Source: Methanosarcinales archaeon
Lineage (GTDB): Archaea > Halobacteriota > Methanosarcinia > Methanosarcinales > Methanosarcinaceae
DNA length: 22,482 nucleotides
Reading direction: 5' to 3'
Assembly (NCBI GenBank): GCA_012329085.1
Contig: JAAXQB010000164.1
Span: 1-22,482 of the forward strand
Positions 7,603 to 14,340 of this stretch are shown here, one piece after another (the first letter of the stretch is position 1; each line of letters opens with the position of its first letter). The notes below the pieces were generated by a model. It was not told where the DNA came from. It made no database searches and saw nothing but the letters and a program-made list of their open reading frames with translations. The position numbers and the translations under genes were made by a program.

Positions 7603-7655
7603 TAACTCGTGATTGAACGCTCTGAGTGTTAGCATCTAATTTATAAAATTATTTA
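7603..7655 (+). repeat. Short A remnant plus B palindrome
   Basis: AACTCGTGATTGAACGCTCTGAGTGTTA is followed by GCATCTAATTTATAAAATTATTTA. The A arms are eroded but the A-B order is kept. Confidence 0.6.
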
Positions 7656-7729
7656 TTCAGAAAAATTTTCAATTTCTCGTTTCCCATAACTACTTCTATG
7701 CTTACTGCAATTAATGATTGTGTTTTTTT

Positions 7730-7781
7730 ATAGCTCATTCGGAACGAATGAGCGTTAGTATATAATTTATAAAATTATTAT
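7730..7781 (+). repeat. Family-A hairpin with B palindrome downstream of rpoF
   Basis: GCTCATTCG-GAA-CGAATGAGC, then GTTA and GTATATAATTTATAAAATTATTA. The A part equals the copy at 7427 apart from the edges, so the two are recent copies. It lies about 75 nt beyond the rpoF stop. Confidence 0.85.
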
Positions 7782-7854
7782 ATATGGAAAAAAATTTAAC
7801 AGTTCATTCGATACGAATAATCGTTATCTTAAAAAATTTATATTAATGATTTTT

Positions 7855-8208
7855 TTAATCTATATATTCAGCAACAATATCTAAAATATTATTAAGTTCT
7901 TGTTCAGTTAAAGTATATCTTTCTTTTGCATATAGAGTCCTAAGTTCATCTTTTGACTGTGGAATAATATCTGCAATTTTAATCGCAATTTCAAGTTTCA
8001 TTTTTTTGAGTGCAATTAATTTCTCTACAAGGTCTCTTGAATTTTTCGCACCTGTTTTTGCAAATATATTTACATGATTAAATGATCTTTGCAACATGTA
8101 TGGAATTACCTCTCCTGCTTTGTTTCGCTCTTCTATAATATCTATAAGAAGTTCCTTTACTTCTGAAATTGTTAAAATTTCTTCACTTATAATTTCTTTC
8201 ACTATCAT
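7855..8208 (-). CDS. rpoF: DNA-directed RNA polymerase subunit F (Rpo4/Rpb4)
   Basis: Rpo4 forms the stalk of archaeal RNA polymerase with Rpo7 and helps open-complex formation and elongation. The 117 residues match family length and pattern: MIVKEIISEEILTISEVKEL at the start, the central helix RSFNHVNIFAKTG, and a C-terminal HRDC-like helical part rich in Glu and Lys (LYAKERYTLTEQELNNILDI). The conserved neighbours are L21e upstream and DUF655 downstream, but both gaps (566 and 455 bp) are repeat-filled, so it is probably transcribed on its own. The GCTAAAAAAAGTATATGG tract at the edge of a family-A element, 18-36 nt before the ATG, is a possible TATA box. No Shine-Dalgarno sequence is visible. 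Confidence 0.93.
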   Translation of the reverse strand: MIVKEIISEEILTISEVKELLIDIIEERNKAGEVIPYMLQRSFNHVNIFAKTGAKNSRDLVEKLIALKKMKLEIAIKIADIIPQSKDELRTLYAKERYTLTEQELNNILDIVAEYID

Positions 8209-8230
8209 TTAAATACACCATATACTTTTT

Positions 8231-8260
8231 TTAGCTTGTGATTGAACGAACGAGTGTTAT
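8231..8260 (+). repeat. Family-A hairpin directly upstream of rpoF
   Basis: TTAGCTTGTGATTGAACGAACGAGTGTTAT. The arms are weakened (GCTTGT against ACGAGT). The AGCT end faces the rpoF start codon at 8208. Confidence 0.65.
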
Positions 8261-8291
8261 CTCGTAATTCAATATATTAATTAGATATTTT

Positions 8292-8325
8292 TTTTAATTA
8301 TATACAACTTGTAAAGTTATAGATT
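8292..8325. repeat. Family-B palindrome of the AACTT/AAGTT subtype
   Basis: ATATACAACTTGTAAAGTTATAGAT; the paired change AACTT/AAGTT replaces the AATTT/AAATT of other B copies. Confidence 0.55.
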
Positions 8326-8339
8326 TAATACCCATTTTT

Positions 8340-8473
8340 TTCAAAGATTATTTAACGCTCATTTTTTACAAGAATGAGCTTTGTAAAGAATAATCATTAA
8401 ATGAGTTGGAAAAATTTTTAATAACTTGTTCAGAATGAACAATCGTTTACTTATTCGATATGAATAATCGTTA
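8340..8473 (+). repeat. Degenerate family-A cluster between L21e and rpoF
   Basis: TTAACGCTCATTTTTTACAAGAATGAGC at 8351-8378 is followed by AACTTGTTCAGAATGAACAATCG and TTATTCGATATGAATAATCGTTA at 8430-8473. The arms still pair partly. The remaining 300 bp up to the L21e stop is AT-rich with no gene seen. Confidence 0.55.
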
Positions 8474-8774
8474 TCTATATTAGATACTTTTTAAAATTGC
8501 ATACAAACTAAAAAAATAATATTTTTATTATAGATTGTTCTAATTAAATCATCGACTTTTATCACTTTTATGCATACATCTTAAACATATTAAGCATAAA
8601 ATACATCACCTATAAAAGAATTTTTTCTAAAAATTTTAATTTAAATATATAATAAAAATATAAAATTTAAAGATAAAAATTACAATATATTCGATCACTC
8701 TTTAACTTAGCTATAGTTAAAGATATTTATGACTCTTTTGAGTTATAAATTATTAAATATTGATTAAAATATAA

Positions 8775-9071
8775 TTAATTGTACTTTTGTGGTTTAAGAT
8801 GCTGTGGTAAAGAAATTACTTCTTTAATGGTATTCCCATCTCTAATTTTAAGAATATACGCCCTTCCTTTCGTTGAAATTACTTTTCCTGTTTTTCCTTG
8901 AAATCTTGGATTTGGCATTCCTTTCTGAATACTTGGATCGATATCAATATGCACCATTTGACCCATATCAAATTCTTGAATTGCTTTACTAATTGGGGAC
9001 AATCCTCTTTCTCTTACTGATTTTTTTAATTTGTATCTGGTGCATGATCTTTCTCCACTTGATTTTGACAT
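8775..9071 (-). CDS. rpl21e: Large-subunit ribosomal protein L21e
   Basis: An archaeal/eukaryotic-type ribosomal protein of 98 residues, the normal size. It is basic at the N-terminus ([22 protein letters not shown]), followed by an SH3-like beta barrel with [24 protein letters not shown] and [11 protein letters not shown], and ends [11 protein letters not shown]. It follows the coiled-coil gene and precedes rpoF in the conserved series. Unlike most genes here it has a strong ribosome binding site, AAGGAGA, 9 nt before the ATG, so its mRNA has a leader. Confidence 0.95.
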   Translation of the reverse strand: MSKSSGERSCTRYKLKKSVRERGLSPISKAIQEFDMGQMVHIDIDPSIQKGMPNPRFQGKTGKVISTKGRAYILKIRDGNTIKEVISLPQHLKPQKYN

Positions 9072-9080
9072 TTTTATTAT

Positions 9081-9087
9081 TCTCCTT
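9081..9087 (-). promoter_or_regulatory. Strong Shine-Dalgarno site of rpl21e
   Basis: AAGGAGA on the minus strand with 9 nt spacing to the ATG. It confirms the chosen start and shows that leadered mRNAs exist alongside the apparently leaderless ones. Confidence 0.85.
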
Positions 9088-9120
9088 ATTATTATTGTTA
9101 TTTTTTATTACTTCATAAAT

Positions 9121-9142
9121 ATGCACACTTTAAAGTGTGCAT
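9121..9142. repeat. Perfect 22-bp palindrome between the coiled-coil gene and rpl21e
   Basis: ATGCACACTTT and its exact complement AAAGTGTGCAT abut with no loop. A related palindrome with A-T in place of G-C pairs (ATATACACT/AGTGTATAT) lies at 12058-12082. It could be a terminator, an operator or a minor repeat family. Confidence 0.7.
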
Positions 9143-9273
9143 TTTAAAAATTTTAACTTTTCAAAATTTAAATATCATGCAATAAGTTATTTTTTATATA
9201 TTCAATGCCCAACATATCTAACATCTTGGCAATATATGTGTTTTAAAATATTCTTATTTATGTTAAATCTAAA

Positions 9274-9825
9274 TTATTTTGTATTTGAACCTATTTTATT
9301 AATAGATTCATCTGACTGTATTATAAAATCTGATTGTATCGCACCCATTCGATCTATATAGTCTGATTTTATTAATCGTATTTCTCGATTGGTTTCATCA
9401 ATTCGAATATTTGTCCCATCGATTCGATTATTAATTCCATCCATTCGTATTGTAAGTCCTGAATGTATTGCATCAATTCGATCTATGAATTCCATTTTTG
9501 TGGATTGTATTTCTCGATTGGTTTCATCAATTCGATCTATGAATTCCATTTTTGTGGATTGTATTTCTCGATTGGTTTCATCAATTCGCTTATTGGTTTC
9601 ATCGATTTTTACATTTAAATTCATCACATTATTTTCAACAGCTGATAATCGTGACTCAATTCCACCAAGCCTTCCATTTATTGATTCAAGTGCTATCCTA
9701 AATCCAGCAAGCTCACCACTTATTGATGTAAACCCTTCTTTTAAATCCCCTATCAATAAACCCCTTGCAACTTCTGCAACTTTATTTATAGATTTCATAT
9801 GATATGAACTTCCTTTACTAAACAT
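9274..9825 (-). CDS. Coiled-coil protein with internal repeats, function unknown
   Basis: 183 residues. The first 40 (KSINKVAEVARGLLIGDLKE, 11-30) are amphipathic. From about residue 45 to 175 it is one long heptad-like array built from units resembling RIDETNREIQSTKMEFI, with I/M at a/d positions and many charged residues. It has no cysteines, no signal peptide and no membrane segment. Two consecutive 18-residue units are identical, also at the DNA level (54-bp tandem repeat, 9471-9578), a mark of recent unit duplication. Similar coiled-coil proteins of unknown role occur in Methanosarcinales. An inner ATG at residue 10 could also be the start. The gene sits between pus10 and L21e and could be an insertion into the conserved series. 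TTATAAAAAAAATTAAAA before the ATG is TATA-like. Confidence 0.75.
   Translation of the reverse strand: MFSKGSSYHMKSINKVAEVARGLLIGDLKEGFTSISGELAGFRIALESINGRLGGIESRLSAVENNVMNLNVKIDETNKRIDETNREIQSTKMEFIDRIDETNREIQSTKMEFIDRIDAIHSGLTIRMDGINNRIDGTNIRIDETNREIRLIKSDYIDRMGAIQSDFIIQSDESINKIGSNTK
9471..9578 (-). repeat. Exact 54-bp tandem duplication inside the coiled-coil gene
   Basis: Positions 9471-9524 and 9525-9578 are identical; a third, diverged unit begins at 9579. The length is a multiple of three, so the frame and the coiled coil are preserved. Confidence 0.9.
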
Positions 9826-9847
9826 ACTATTTTAATTTTTTTTATAA

Positions 9848-9968
9848 TACATAATTTGTAAAATTGTACTATAGAAGAAATTTCCTTTTTTCTCACATAG
9901 TTAAGTAATGTATTAATATAATGAATTTACTTAATTTTGAATTGCACATAACTTGTAAAGTTATATAT
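9848..9968. repeat. Two family-B palindromes between pus10 and the coiled-coil gene
   Basis: ACATAATTTGTAAAATTGT at 9849-9867 and GCACATAACTTGTAAAGTTATAT at 9954-9967 onward. The second is followed by GAGAGAAATTC, a tail shared with the B copies at 15866 and 20670. Confidence 0.65.
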
Positions 9969-10069
9969 TGAGAGAAATTCATAATTTATCGATAATAATT
10001 TATTATGACAATTTTCTCATTGCATAATTTTAATTTCTTATATTATTTAATGCTGCATCTTATTTATAA

Positions 10070-11374
10070 TTATAGGTCAACTGTAATCACATCGAGATCA
10101 AGAACTTTTGCATTAATTCCAATCAATGCAGTAAGGCTTGGATTTGTTCTTTTTTCATCACCAGATATTAATTCTTTTACATACAATCCACCATCACAAT
10201 ACACTTCTATTGTTGCATATTCTTCACAATATTCAATAAGCTTAGCTTTTTGCACAGTTCGTTTTCTTATAAGATCTGCCCTTCTATGCAATACACGAGT
10301 TGGTGTTTTTTGTTTTATCTCTGTGCATGATAAAGATTCCACTTTTGATTTTAAAAGATCTTCTTCAACTTTTTCATCAAATATTACTTTGAGTTTATAT
10401 GCTTTACTTGCTTTCGTTGTTTTTAAAATTTCTACTTTTTCCCTTTTAGTAAATTCTAAATCAATAACTTCAACTTTTCCATTTGCAAACGAATTGATTG
10501 CATTTTCAAGGTCTTTAACATTAAATGTTCTAATAATCGGATTTACAGCTTCAATAATAAATGGTCTGCCCTCTCCAAGCATCAATGCATCTATGTCTTC
10601 TCTTCCTGCACCATGAAATTTTGTATCAATACAATTTGTAAATTTTATAACTTCTTTACTAATAAGTTCATCCACAGATTCTTTGTATTGTTTGCCTGTG
10701 AAATTACAAGTATCGCATCCACTTCCCCTACATTTTCTGCATGGCCATCTTGTTTGCGGAATTCCCCGAATGTATTTTTTGTATCGCCCATATATATAAA
10801 CAGATCTTATTTGAATTGTTACTTTTTCATCACCAAGATCAAGTATAACAACAATATCTGGCTGATTAAAATCCACTACTTTTTTTGTCTTTTTTGAGAT
10901 TAATTTTCCAACTTCTCGATTTAATTCAGATTTTAGAGGTTCTGCAAAAGGTGTATGAGATTCAGACCATACAATTTCTTCATTTTCACTTAAAAGTCCA
11001 CTTAATTTTGTTCCTACTAAAAATGTAGAATACTCAATGCCTTCAAGTTCTTGTACTATTTTATCAGTCCATTCATCAAGAGTTTCAAAAAGATTAAGGC
11101 ATATCCAACAAACTTCATCTTTTCCAATTAAATCATATTCTTGTATATCGTTTTTTTTATTGGATATGTGTTTAATTTTAAAATTTGCATCATTTTCCAT
11201 TAAGATGAATAATTTAATTGCTTGCCCTCGTTCTTTGTTTGTAAATCCAGTGGATAGATTCGCAAACTGTCGCCCAAGACAATTGTTGCATACATGCCCT
11301 TCTGAAATTATCTTTTTTACAATTTGTTGAATTGTGGCATTTTTAGATTGTGTTAACTCTTTTGTTTGATTCAT
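10070..11374 (-). CDS. pus10: tRNA pseudouridine synthase Pus10
   Basis: Archaeal Pus10 makes pseudouridine 54 (and often 55) in the T-loop of tRNA. The 434-residue protein has the usual architecture: an N-terminal zinc-binding part with CNNC (C29, C32) and CWIC (C89, C92), a THUMP-like middle region, and a C-terminal pseudouridine synthase domain. The signature HGAGREDIDALMLGEGRPF is at 254-272, with Asp260 of the GRED motif as the predicted catalytic residue. A further cysteine cluster, C212, C215, C220 and C223 (CRKCRGSGCDTC), is present as in relatives. It ends RTNPSLTALIGINAKVLDLDVITVDL. It is first of the series leading to L21e and rpoF. The upstream 800 bp is repeat-rich; no Shine-Dalgarno sequence is seen and TTTTTAAATAAATAA precedes the ATG. 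Confidence 0.95.
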   Translation of the reverse strand: MNQTKELTQSKNATIQQIVKKIISEGHVCNNCLGRQFANLSTGFTNKERGQAIKLFILMENDANFKIKHISNKKNDIQEYDLIGKDEVCWICLNLFETLDEWTDKIVQELEGIEYSTFLVGTKLSGLLSENEEIVWSESHTPFAEPLKSELNREVGKLISKKTKKVVDFNQPDIVVILDLGDEKVTIQIRSVYIYGRYKKYIRGIPQTRWPCRKCRGSGCDTCNFTGKQYKESVDELISKEVIKFTNCIDTKFHGAGREDIDALMLGEGRPFIIEAVNPIIRTFNVKDLENAINSFANGKVEVIDLEFTKREKVEILKTTKASKAYKLKVIFDEKVEEDLLKSKVESLSCTEIKQKTPTRVLHRRADLIRKRTVQKAKLIEYCEEYATIEVYCDGGLYVKELISGDEKRTNPSLTALIGINAKVLDLDVITVDL

Positions 11375-11451
11375 TTATTTATTTAAAAACTGTGTGGAAT
11401 TATTTAAATCCATTGTAACTATCCAAATAATTAATAATTTTTGCCATTTTA

Positions 11452-11620
11452 ATATATAATTTGTAAAAATCATATACTATTAAAAAATGGGAAATTAAAA
11501 TGTTCTTATGAACAATCATATAACAATTATTCTTTACAAAGTTCATTCTTATAAAGAATGAGCGTTAAATGAGCTTTGAAAATAATGAGTGTCTAGCATA
11601 CAATTTTTAAATTATATGCA
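11452..11620. repeat. B palindrome, degenerate A hairpin and second B palindrome upstream of pus10
   Basis: ATATATAATTTGTAAAAATCATAT (11452-11475) is B-like. TTCATTCTTATAAAGAATGAGCG (11541-11565) is an A-like hairpin whose arms CATTCTT/AAGAATG pair fully. GCATACAATTTTTAAATTATATGC (11596-11619) is a good B palindrome following GTGTCTA. Confidence 0.6.
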
Positions 11621-12156
11621 ATAAAAAAATAAGATTGTTCGCGCATACTATCTTAAAGATAAATAATTTTAAAATCCCTTATATTCATGATAGATTAAAT
11701 GTATATTAAACTAAAGGAGTGTTCCAAATTTTAATCTAAAATATTTATTATAACTTTAAATTTTTGATTTAAAATATCAAGAAATCGAGATAATGTTCAT
11801 TCATAACAAATAAAATATCGAATAGAGATTATTCGTTCCGAATGAGCAAACGCTCGTTTATTTCAAACGAGCTATCAAAGATTTTCCCCTACAATCATTC
11901 TGAACAAGTATATTGAAAAAATTTCTCTGCACACAATATTATAAATTGTATATAATAAAAAATTTATTAAATAATAAAAATTTATTTTATAACATCAGTC
12001 AAATCATTAAAATTTCCGAATGAATAAACTTTAAATAGTTGGAAAAAAATTTCTAAAATATACACTCCTTTAAAGTGTATATATTCTAAAAAGAATGGAA
12101 ATTTAGCATACAATTCTGCAAATTATATGTAATAAGAAATTGGAAATTTATTTGAG
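11621..12156. repeat. Repeat-rich gap between rpl11 and pus10, no gene
   Basis: It holds an A element of opposite orientation at 11829-11875 (ATTCGTTCCGAATGAGC, then GCTCGTTT/AAACGAGC, ending GAGCTAT), a B-like palindrome at 11933-11957, and the 9-bp-arm hairpin ATATACACT/AGTGTATAT at 12058-12082. It ends with TAGCATACAATTCTGCAAATTATATG at 12105-12130, a B copy. No coding potential is seen. Confidence 0.6.
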
Positions 12157-12180
12157 TGTATAATTTTATAAATTATATAC
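12157..12180. repeat. Family-B palindrome just after the rpl11 stop
   Basis: GTATAATTTTATAAATTATATAC is followed by AGTAAAAAAT, nearly identical to the copy at 5130-5152. It ends 14 nt from the L11 stop codon, a position that fits a transcript-end hairpin. Confidence 0.75.
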
Positions 12181-12194
12181 AGTAAAAAATAAAA

Positions 12195-12680
12195 TTACCA
12201 CTTTTCAGAGCTGATAATTTCATCAAAGTTTCCATCTGTTACAGATTTTTGACACTCTCGCGGATCCATTCCCTCGACAGTAAGTCCCAATGTAACGCAT
12301 GTGCCCATAATCTCCTTCATTGCAGGTTTGAGCTTATCTGAAAGTATATCTTCTTTCTTCATTCGTGCAATTTTTGCAATCTGTTGAAGTGTTATGTTAC
12401 CAACAACTTCATTACCTGCTGTACCAGATCCTTTCTTTAATCCAATTTCCTTTAAAATAAGTGCAGCCGTTGGAGGAGTTCCAACTTCTATTTCAAAATT
12501 CTTTTTATCATCAATGATTACTTTTATAGGAACTTGCATTCCATTGTAATCTTTTGTTTTTTTGTTTATGCCATCTATAATTTCTTTTATATTTACACCA
12601 AGCGGACCAAGTGCTGGGCCAAGTGGTGGACCAGGTGTTGCTTTTCCGCCTGCTACTAATGCTTCTACTATATTTACCAT
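12195..12680 (-). CDS. rpl11: Large-subunit ribosomal protein L11
   Basis: L11 binds 23S rRNA in the GTPase-associated centre. The 161 residues are normal for archaea. The N-terminal domain shows VEALVAGGKATPGPPLGPALG, with the flexible proline-rich loop, followed by LGVNIKEIIDGIN. The C-terminal rRNA-binding domain shows GLKKGSGTAGNEVVGNITLQQIA and CVTLGLTVEGMDPRECQ. It is preceded by a strong Shine-Dalgarno site. In most euryarchaea spt5 is directly upstream and L1, L10 and L12 directly downstream. Here spt5 is 1.2 kb away and the downstream side is an 820-bp gap before pus10, so the usual ribosomal operon has been broken. Confidence 0.96.
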   Translation of the reverse strand: MVNIVEALVAGGKATPGPPLGPALGPLGVNIKEIIDGINKKTKDYNGMQVPIKVIIDDKKNFEIEVGTPPTAALILKEIGLKKGSGTAGNEVVGNITLQQIAKIARMKKEDILSDKLKPAMKEIMGTCVTLGLTVEGMDPRECQKSVTDGNFDEIISSEKW

Positions 12681-12690
12681 TTTTTTATTA

Positions 12691-12697
12691 TCTCCTT
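12691..12697 (-). promoter_or_regulatory. Shine-Dalgarno site of rpl11
   Basis: AAGGAGA on the minus strand, 10 nt before the ATG, the same sequence as at rpl21e. Confidence 0.85.
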
Positions 12698-12730
12698 AAT
12701 TTAATTAATTTTTATTTGAAATTTCTAATT

Positions 12731-12829
12731 GCATATAATTTGTAAAATTATATACCCAAAGAATTTTCCTTTTTCCCGTAGCTTGTTCGAAACAAACAAG
12801 CGTTAATATATTGCCCAAAAGGCATATAC
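12731..12829 (+). repeat. B palindrome, A hairpin with altered stem, and B variant upstream of rpl11
   Basis: 12731-12755 is GCATATAATTTGTAAAATTATATAC (split GCATATAATTT/AAATTATATAC). 12778-12805 is an A hairpin with arms GCTTGTT/AACAAGC. 12806-12829 is a B variant with arms ATATTGCC/GGCATAT, where TGCC/GGCA replaces AATT/AATT. Both changes are paired, so the palindromes are kept although the sequence differs. Confidence 0.8.
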
Positions 12830-13056
12830 TTAATGCACATTTCAACAAATTATTTATTTACAAATAGTCCGAAAAAAATATGCTCTAAAAAATTATTGTT
12901 TTTCAATCGAATTTGATAAATTTTACAAAATCTTATACTTGCCTTTGTATAAAAAATATATATTACATAGTTAAGTAAAGTAGATTGTAAAGTCCGTGAT
13001 AGACAATGCATCAAACTTTTACTTATTATACTTGTAACTTGTTTTATATTTGTCCT
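12830..13056. other. Spacer between the B variant and the broken PH-like gene
   Basis: AT-rich; no gene, RNA or repeat is recognised. Confidence 0.4.
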
Positions 13057-13443
13057 TCATTCCTTAAAGATTTGGTTGCGCACCACATCCACGAATTCTT
13101 CAGCGTCTTTTGTCTGCCAAGGTAACCCCATTGAACCACTTAAATCATGCCCAGCAGTATTTATAACAACAGTTGGAAATCCCCAAAGAAAATAAATACC
13201 AAATACTAATGGTATAATTCCTATTAAAATTGGAATGGTGATAAGCCCCAGTAATATAAATATAATACCTTCCCTAATATGTCGCTTTTTTCCAATTCGA
13301 ACTGAAGTAATATGTTTTAAAGGAATGTCTTCTCGAAACCACCACTAAACCAATCTTTTTTTCTATAATATATAATGCGCTTAGATGTTACTTTTCCAAA
13401 TCGATTACTGATAAAGACTTGTTCATTATATTCTTCGACCATA
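13057..13443 (-). pseudogene. Broken gene for a PH-like membrane protein (one frameshift)
   Basis: From the ATG at 13443 the frame reads MVEEYNEQVFISNRFGKVTS, then KRIIYYRKKDWFSGGF before running into a stop. One frame over, coding continues REDIPLKHITSVRIGKKRHI and then a hydrophobic stretch (GIIFILLGLITIPILIGIIP and following LVFGIYFLWGFPTVVI), ending DAEEFVDVVRNQIFKE at 13057. Joined, it is a protein of about 128 residues of the type 'short PH-like domain plus two membrane helices'; WFSGGSREDIPL is the wording I expect across the junction. One lost base near 13327 explains the break; a sequencing error is possible. It lies between spt5 and rpl11, where no gene is expected, and its 5' end is duplicated next to the MITE. 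Confidence 0.7.
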
Positions 13444-13528
13444 GATTAGACTTGTACTTTATTATTATATATAGTTATGTATTTAATATTCTTGTTCATT
13501 ATATTCTTCGACCATATATTAGACTTGT
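13418..13528. repeat. Duplicated 5' end of the broken gene plus the MITE tip
   Basis: A 38-bp block beginning CTTGTTCATTATATTCTTCG and ending ATTAGACTTGT occurs at 13418-13455 and 13491-13528, 73 bp apart, with one mismatch. On the minus strand it encodes MVEEYNEQ. The last 8 bases (AGACTTGT) are the tip of the MITE, so the duplication probably happened after MITE insertion. Confidence 0.8.
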
Positions 13529-13711
13529 TGCGTAATAATTTATACTACCGCAGCATACTGATTTCTAAAGCTCATTTGGAATGAATGAGCGTTTGCGAGT
13601 CAACGCACATTCTCTTCGAGAATGTGCTTTCAAAGAGAATGAGCGATAAAGCGAAATTTTATCGAAACATATCGATTTAGGGTATAAATTGCCTTAATTT
13701 GCAACAAGTCT
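13521..13711 (-). mobile_element. MITE-like element, copy 1, interrupted by a family-A element
   Basis: Terminal inverted repeats are AGACTTGTTGC and GCAACAAGTCT; the flanking 3-bp direct repeat is ATT (13518-13520 and 13712-13714). Removing 13570-13647 (78 bp) leaves 113 bp, which equals in length and about 95% in sequence (6 differences by eye) the reverse complement of copy 2 at 20892-21004. It has no coding capacity, so it would depend on a transposase elsewhere. Confidence 0.88.
13570..13647 (+). mobile_element. 78-bp family-A element inserted inside the MITE
   Basis: It begins GCTCATTTGGAATGAATGAGC and ends AGAGAATGAGCGAT, with an inner hairpin CGCACATTCTC-TTC-GAGAATGTGC. The flanks CTAAA and AAAGCG join exactly to CTAAAAAAGCG as found in the uninterrupted MITE copy. 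No bases are lost and no target duplication is needed, though the A-run hides small shifts. Confidence 0.88.
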
Positions 13712-13869
13712 ATTATTTTCCCCACTATACTATTTTCTATTTATTAAAATTCATCTAAAATATATATAAGTATTAAAGAAATTTTAACTTTCACTTCAAA
13801 AGATTTCATATTCACAAAACTTGTTTTGCATTCTCATAATTTATATGTAAAATTTTCAATTTCTCGAAA

Positions 13870-14340
13870 TTAATTTTTATTTTCTTTTTTAAGAATACGA
13901 ACACTGTCCCCACGAATCGTTATTGGAATGGGTACAACTGCATCAAACAATTCTACTGTAATTTCTTCATGTTTTTCATCAATTCGTTTAACCCGTGCTT
14001 TTTCACCTTTAAATGGACCCGATATAAGTTCTATTATTGCACCTACTGTAATTCCTGTGATTGTTGGCTTCGGTGTTAAAAAATGAACAATTTCAGCCAT
14101 ATTTGAATTGCCTTTTATGATTGACCTAGCATGCGGCACAGATTGGATTGCATCTTCGACTTCGCCTGAATTGACAGCTTCAACTAATACATATCCTTTA
14201 AGTTCATCTGGTGAAAGAATTGCACGAATATCAAGATTGTCTTTTCTTATGACATTTTCAAGTGTGGTTGCAACCTTTTTTTCTTTATTTACAGTAGTTT
14301 TTACAACAAATATTGAAGATTGTTCTTCTGTTTGCATCAT
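13870..14340 (-). CDS. spt5: Transcription elongation factor Spt5 (archaeal NusG)
   Basis: Spt5 binds the RNA polymerase clamp with Spt4 and keeps it processive. The protein is about 156 residues, with a NusG N-terminal (NGN) domain (SSIFVVKTTVNKEKKVATTL at the start, GYVLVEAVNSGEVEDAI in the middle) and a C-terminal KOW domain, ITVGAIIELISGPFKGEKAR. The frame opens at an ATG at 14346, but the third codon's ATG at 14340 makes a 4-nt ATGA overlap with the secE stop and is a likely translation-coupled start. The secE-spt5 pairing is universal in archaea. The downstream partner rpl11 is displaced by a 1.2-kb insertion-like region. Confidence 0.94.
   Translation of the reverse strand: MMQTEEQSSIFVVKTTVNKEKKVATTLENVIRKDNLDIRAILSPDELKGYVLVEAVNSGEVEDAIQSVPHARSIIKGNSNMAEIVHFLTPKPTITGITVGAIIELISGPFKGEKARVKRIDEKHEEITVELFDAVVPIPITIRGDSVRILKKENKN

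Noticed and set aside
9389..9802. 137-codon plus-strand frame opposite the coiled-coil gene
   Set aside because: It mirrors the internal repeats (VSSIRSMNSIFVDCISR twice). The minus-strand coiled coil with TATA-like upstream sequence and conserved orientation is the better reading.
11375..12194. tRNA or other structured RNA gene in the long gaps
   Set aside because: I found no T-loop (GGTTCNANNCC) or matching acceptor arms on either strand in this or the other gaps; the hairpins belong to the A and B families.
13320..13345. UAG read as pyrrolysine in the PH-like gene
   Set aside because: The downstream frame does meet a TAG upstream, but the residues around it (KRLV-stop-WWF) do not fit the family, whereas the other frame gives DWFSGG. 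A one-base frameshift explains it better.
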